Assembly (NCBI GenBank): GCA_964394585.1
Contig: CAYMYI010000064.1
Coordinates: 1 to 22,996, forward strand
DNA: 22,996 bases
From: CAYUJH01 sp964394585
GTDB lineage: Bacteria > Bacteroidota > Bacteroidia > Cytophagales > Flammeovirgaceae
Direction: 5' to 3'
This document shows positions 22,401 through 22,996 of this stretch, one piece after another. A program made the translations under genes and the position numbers. The first letter of the stretch is position 1, and each line of letters opens with the position of its first letter. The notes below the pieces were generated by a model. It saw only the letters and a program-made list of their open reading frames with translations, did no database searches and was not told the DNA's origin.

Positions 22401-22996
22401 AGCGATTTCGGGTTCGCGTATCACATGAAACTCGCTCTGACTAGGGTTGAAGCTCTCACACTCATACGTTGTACCGTCAATAACATAAGTACGTACTTTA
22501 GACACCGTAAATGCCCCCCTTAATTCATTAGGCTGAGGAGTGTACGAAAATGAGGGTAAATTACTTCTATATAATGTTACTCCCTCTTTCCGAACCAAAT
22601 ACTCTTCAGCTAAATAGGCTGCATTCGGCGGTACGATGATGGGTTCTGAACCCAAAATTGTGGTAATTGCCTCCCCAGAACATACATTAAAATTAATTGG
22701 TACAGAAACAGTAGAGGGGTTTTGAAGCACTCTATACACCACGGTGAGCAGTTCATCGCTTGTACACTCGGTTTCTGTATCAAACACCTCAACATAATAC
22801 CTCCCAAAGTTAATATCGTTGGTTGTGGATATGGACGGAATCAATTGAAAGCTATTACTGCTATTCTCAGTATCAATTCTCCCCGTTCTATTTGACTGCG
22901 TATAAATTCGATATTTAAATGGAAAGCTTAAAGGTGGCATTACAATAGACTTGTTGTCATTGAAAATCAAGCAGTTAATTGAAAGTTCCATAAACC
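19407..22996 (-). CDS. Secreted LRR/Ig-like protein with T9SS C-terminal sorting domain (5' end outside window)
   Basis: At least 1194 residues are visible. The frame is open to the window edge, and the first Met in view (22989-22991) has no signal peptide, so the gene probably starts further right. Numbering is from that Met. Residues 1-400 are beta-rich with many Cys. A short LRR block (about 446-500) precedes an Ig-like domain (about 520-605). A long LRR block of about eight to nine repeats (about 645-850; LDLSSNRLTSLP type) precedes a second Ig-like domain (about 860-950) and two more Ig/PKD-like domains to 1110. The end, LEIYPNPTAAHVSIQFP to VLKKVEKY (about 1117-1194), is a type A sorting domain, cleaved on export through the type IX system. 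The role is probably surface adhesion, but this is inferred. Confidence 0.88.
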   Translation of the reverse strand, partial: FMELSINCLIFNDNKSIVMPPLSFPFKYRIYTQSNRTGRIDTENSSNSFQLIPSISTTNDINFGRYYVEVFDTETECTSDELLTVVYRVLQNPSTVSVPINFNVCSGEAITTILGSEPIIVPPNAAYLAEEYLVRKEGVTLYRSNLPSFSYTPQPNELRGAFTVSKVRTYVIDGTTYECESFNPSQSEFHVIREPEIANIETQKETCLDAGKLKIQLDNLPEEEDSNANRTFNISITALNEDGTKGETRSLFKNPSEDGFIELEDLTAGNYELQLEGADNLNADGEQCYIPEVLNFTIDDAESPEVLTTTPRVEWKCDRGSFLNIKIAYNDAEALTYQWTNSRGELVRPSSPLIGDTLSLRNVGVGIYRLIIAVEDNQFCQSDTVEFEMVDLKRGCNVAIEVNELDKLCNLKDSLPVEAQNRIPWPECPVEEANSEEFIGVEVNPEGKVVRIDLSGLRLTEIPTLPITEFDELIILNVSRNQLTFDELEEVFPLVDEIIASDQEPVGERLEIFRNITENITLSIPDNAAGEQGIVTWFFISEGESRNNAGIIGTGNQIVLENLLPEENQGIYYAEITHPDFPEVMLTRNDIKVVITERMTESDRETLKTILTQLSNAQSDSDVRASLAFDPDGSAAGWPGVSQELDRCVRLDFSGFGLEGEIPEEIGELSALRRLSFFDNKLTGGIPDGIGNLTELTLLDLDKNNLSGAVSNRITELSKLRTLWLSRNKFTSLPASIGNLSELEFFFLQDNELADLPASLADLNALRVLDVSRNQLTEFLPVIPTFERLEVLRLSENQLVDLQLSLSLVPQLKELDLSSNRLTSLPIGLPIAFNLEKLLVQQNLLDFADFESLNLAITSYSPQKRQEGDEILNVAINQPVKLEATIEGSPNQYLWYKDGEALTLSPQGDASYTITAMSTAHAGVYEAFVTNPSVPNLTLKTRRFTLNADCGESLQARLSSQQGGTEFCAGVPVYSLLTATAGQPGSYRYEWRRNGQPLPLATDSVFVAFVEGTYQVTLRSSSGCVVQSNSLTIRVNAVPSLSLTVTDSVSLQATTDGNPAAIYWLLDGQVVAGAQGPNLQIAQSGLYQAALETAAGCVVKSSPVLMGITALPQAFASGPLEIYPNPTAAHVSIQFPKLQRAVTITLRTASGKQVMYSEYQYIENVKLNLEGLPSGLYLLEIQSEQGHVLKKVEKY

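Overview
The window reads as a chromosomal segment of a member of the Bacteroidota. Its general look suggests the Cytophagales side of the phylum, but I cannot name a genus. Four things point there. There are several TAnnTTTG promoter -7 elements. Recognisable Shine-Dalgarno (SD) sequences are nearly absent before start codons. A large secreted leucine-rich-repeat protein ends in a type IX secretion (Por) sorting domain. There is also a DUF2805/TIGR03643 protein and two very large multi-PAS histidine kinases. Most genes are housekeeping or common accessory genes. I see no phage, transposon, CRISPR array or clear defence island.

Layout. At 1-204 (minus) lies the start of a DnaQ-like exonuclease gene. 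Divergent from it is the ribosomal operon rpsF-rpsR-rplI (425-1523), closed by a strong terminator. Next come a soluble multi-PAS NarL-type sensor kinase and its response regulator (1772-5881), an APH/ACAD10-like phosphotransferase and a zinc-type CDF transporter (5921-7934), all on the plus strand. A minus-strand block follows: a DUF2805 protein, a DUF1801 protein, a small two-helix membrane protein and a stand-alone CheY-like receiver. Further along, still on the minus strand and listed by rising coordinate, are an ALDH7-type semialdehyde dehydrogenase, prfB (RF2, with programmed frameshift), an unlisted 32-residue membrane micro-ORF, a second multi-PAS kinase and recN. Plus-strand yjjX-like and nudL-like housecleaning hydrolases and a tRNA-Arg(CCG) follow. 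The 5'-truncated LRR/Ig/T9SS protein fills 19407 to the right edge on the minus strand.

The most interesting signals concern translation. Among all starts in the window, only rpsR (ribosomal protein bS18) has a full AGGAGGT at ideal spacing. prfB keeps an E. coli-like SD-driven frameshift element (AGGGGG TAT CTT TGA C). In Bacteroidota the anti-SD of the 16S rRNA is thought to be hidden by a pocket that includes bS18 and bS6. An exposed-SD readout on the bS18 gene itself, together with an SD-dependent RF2 frameshift, is therefore worth a second look. Other points of interest are the micro-ORF with its perfect -7 element, a 16-bp perfect palindrome just upstream of prfB, and a sharp GC shift inside the LRR protein gene that coincides with a duplicated LRR+Ig architecture.
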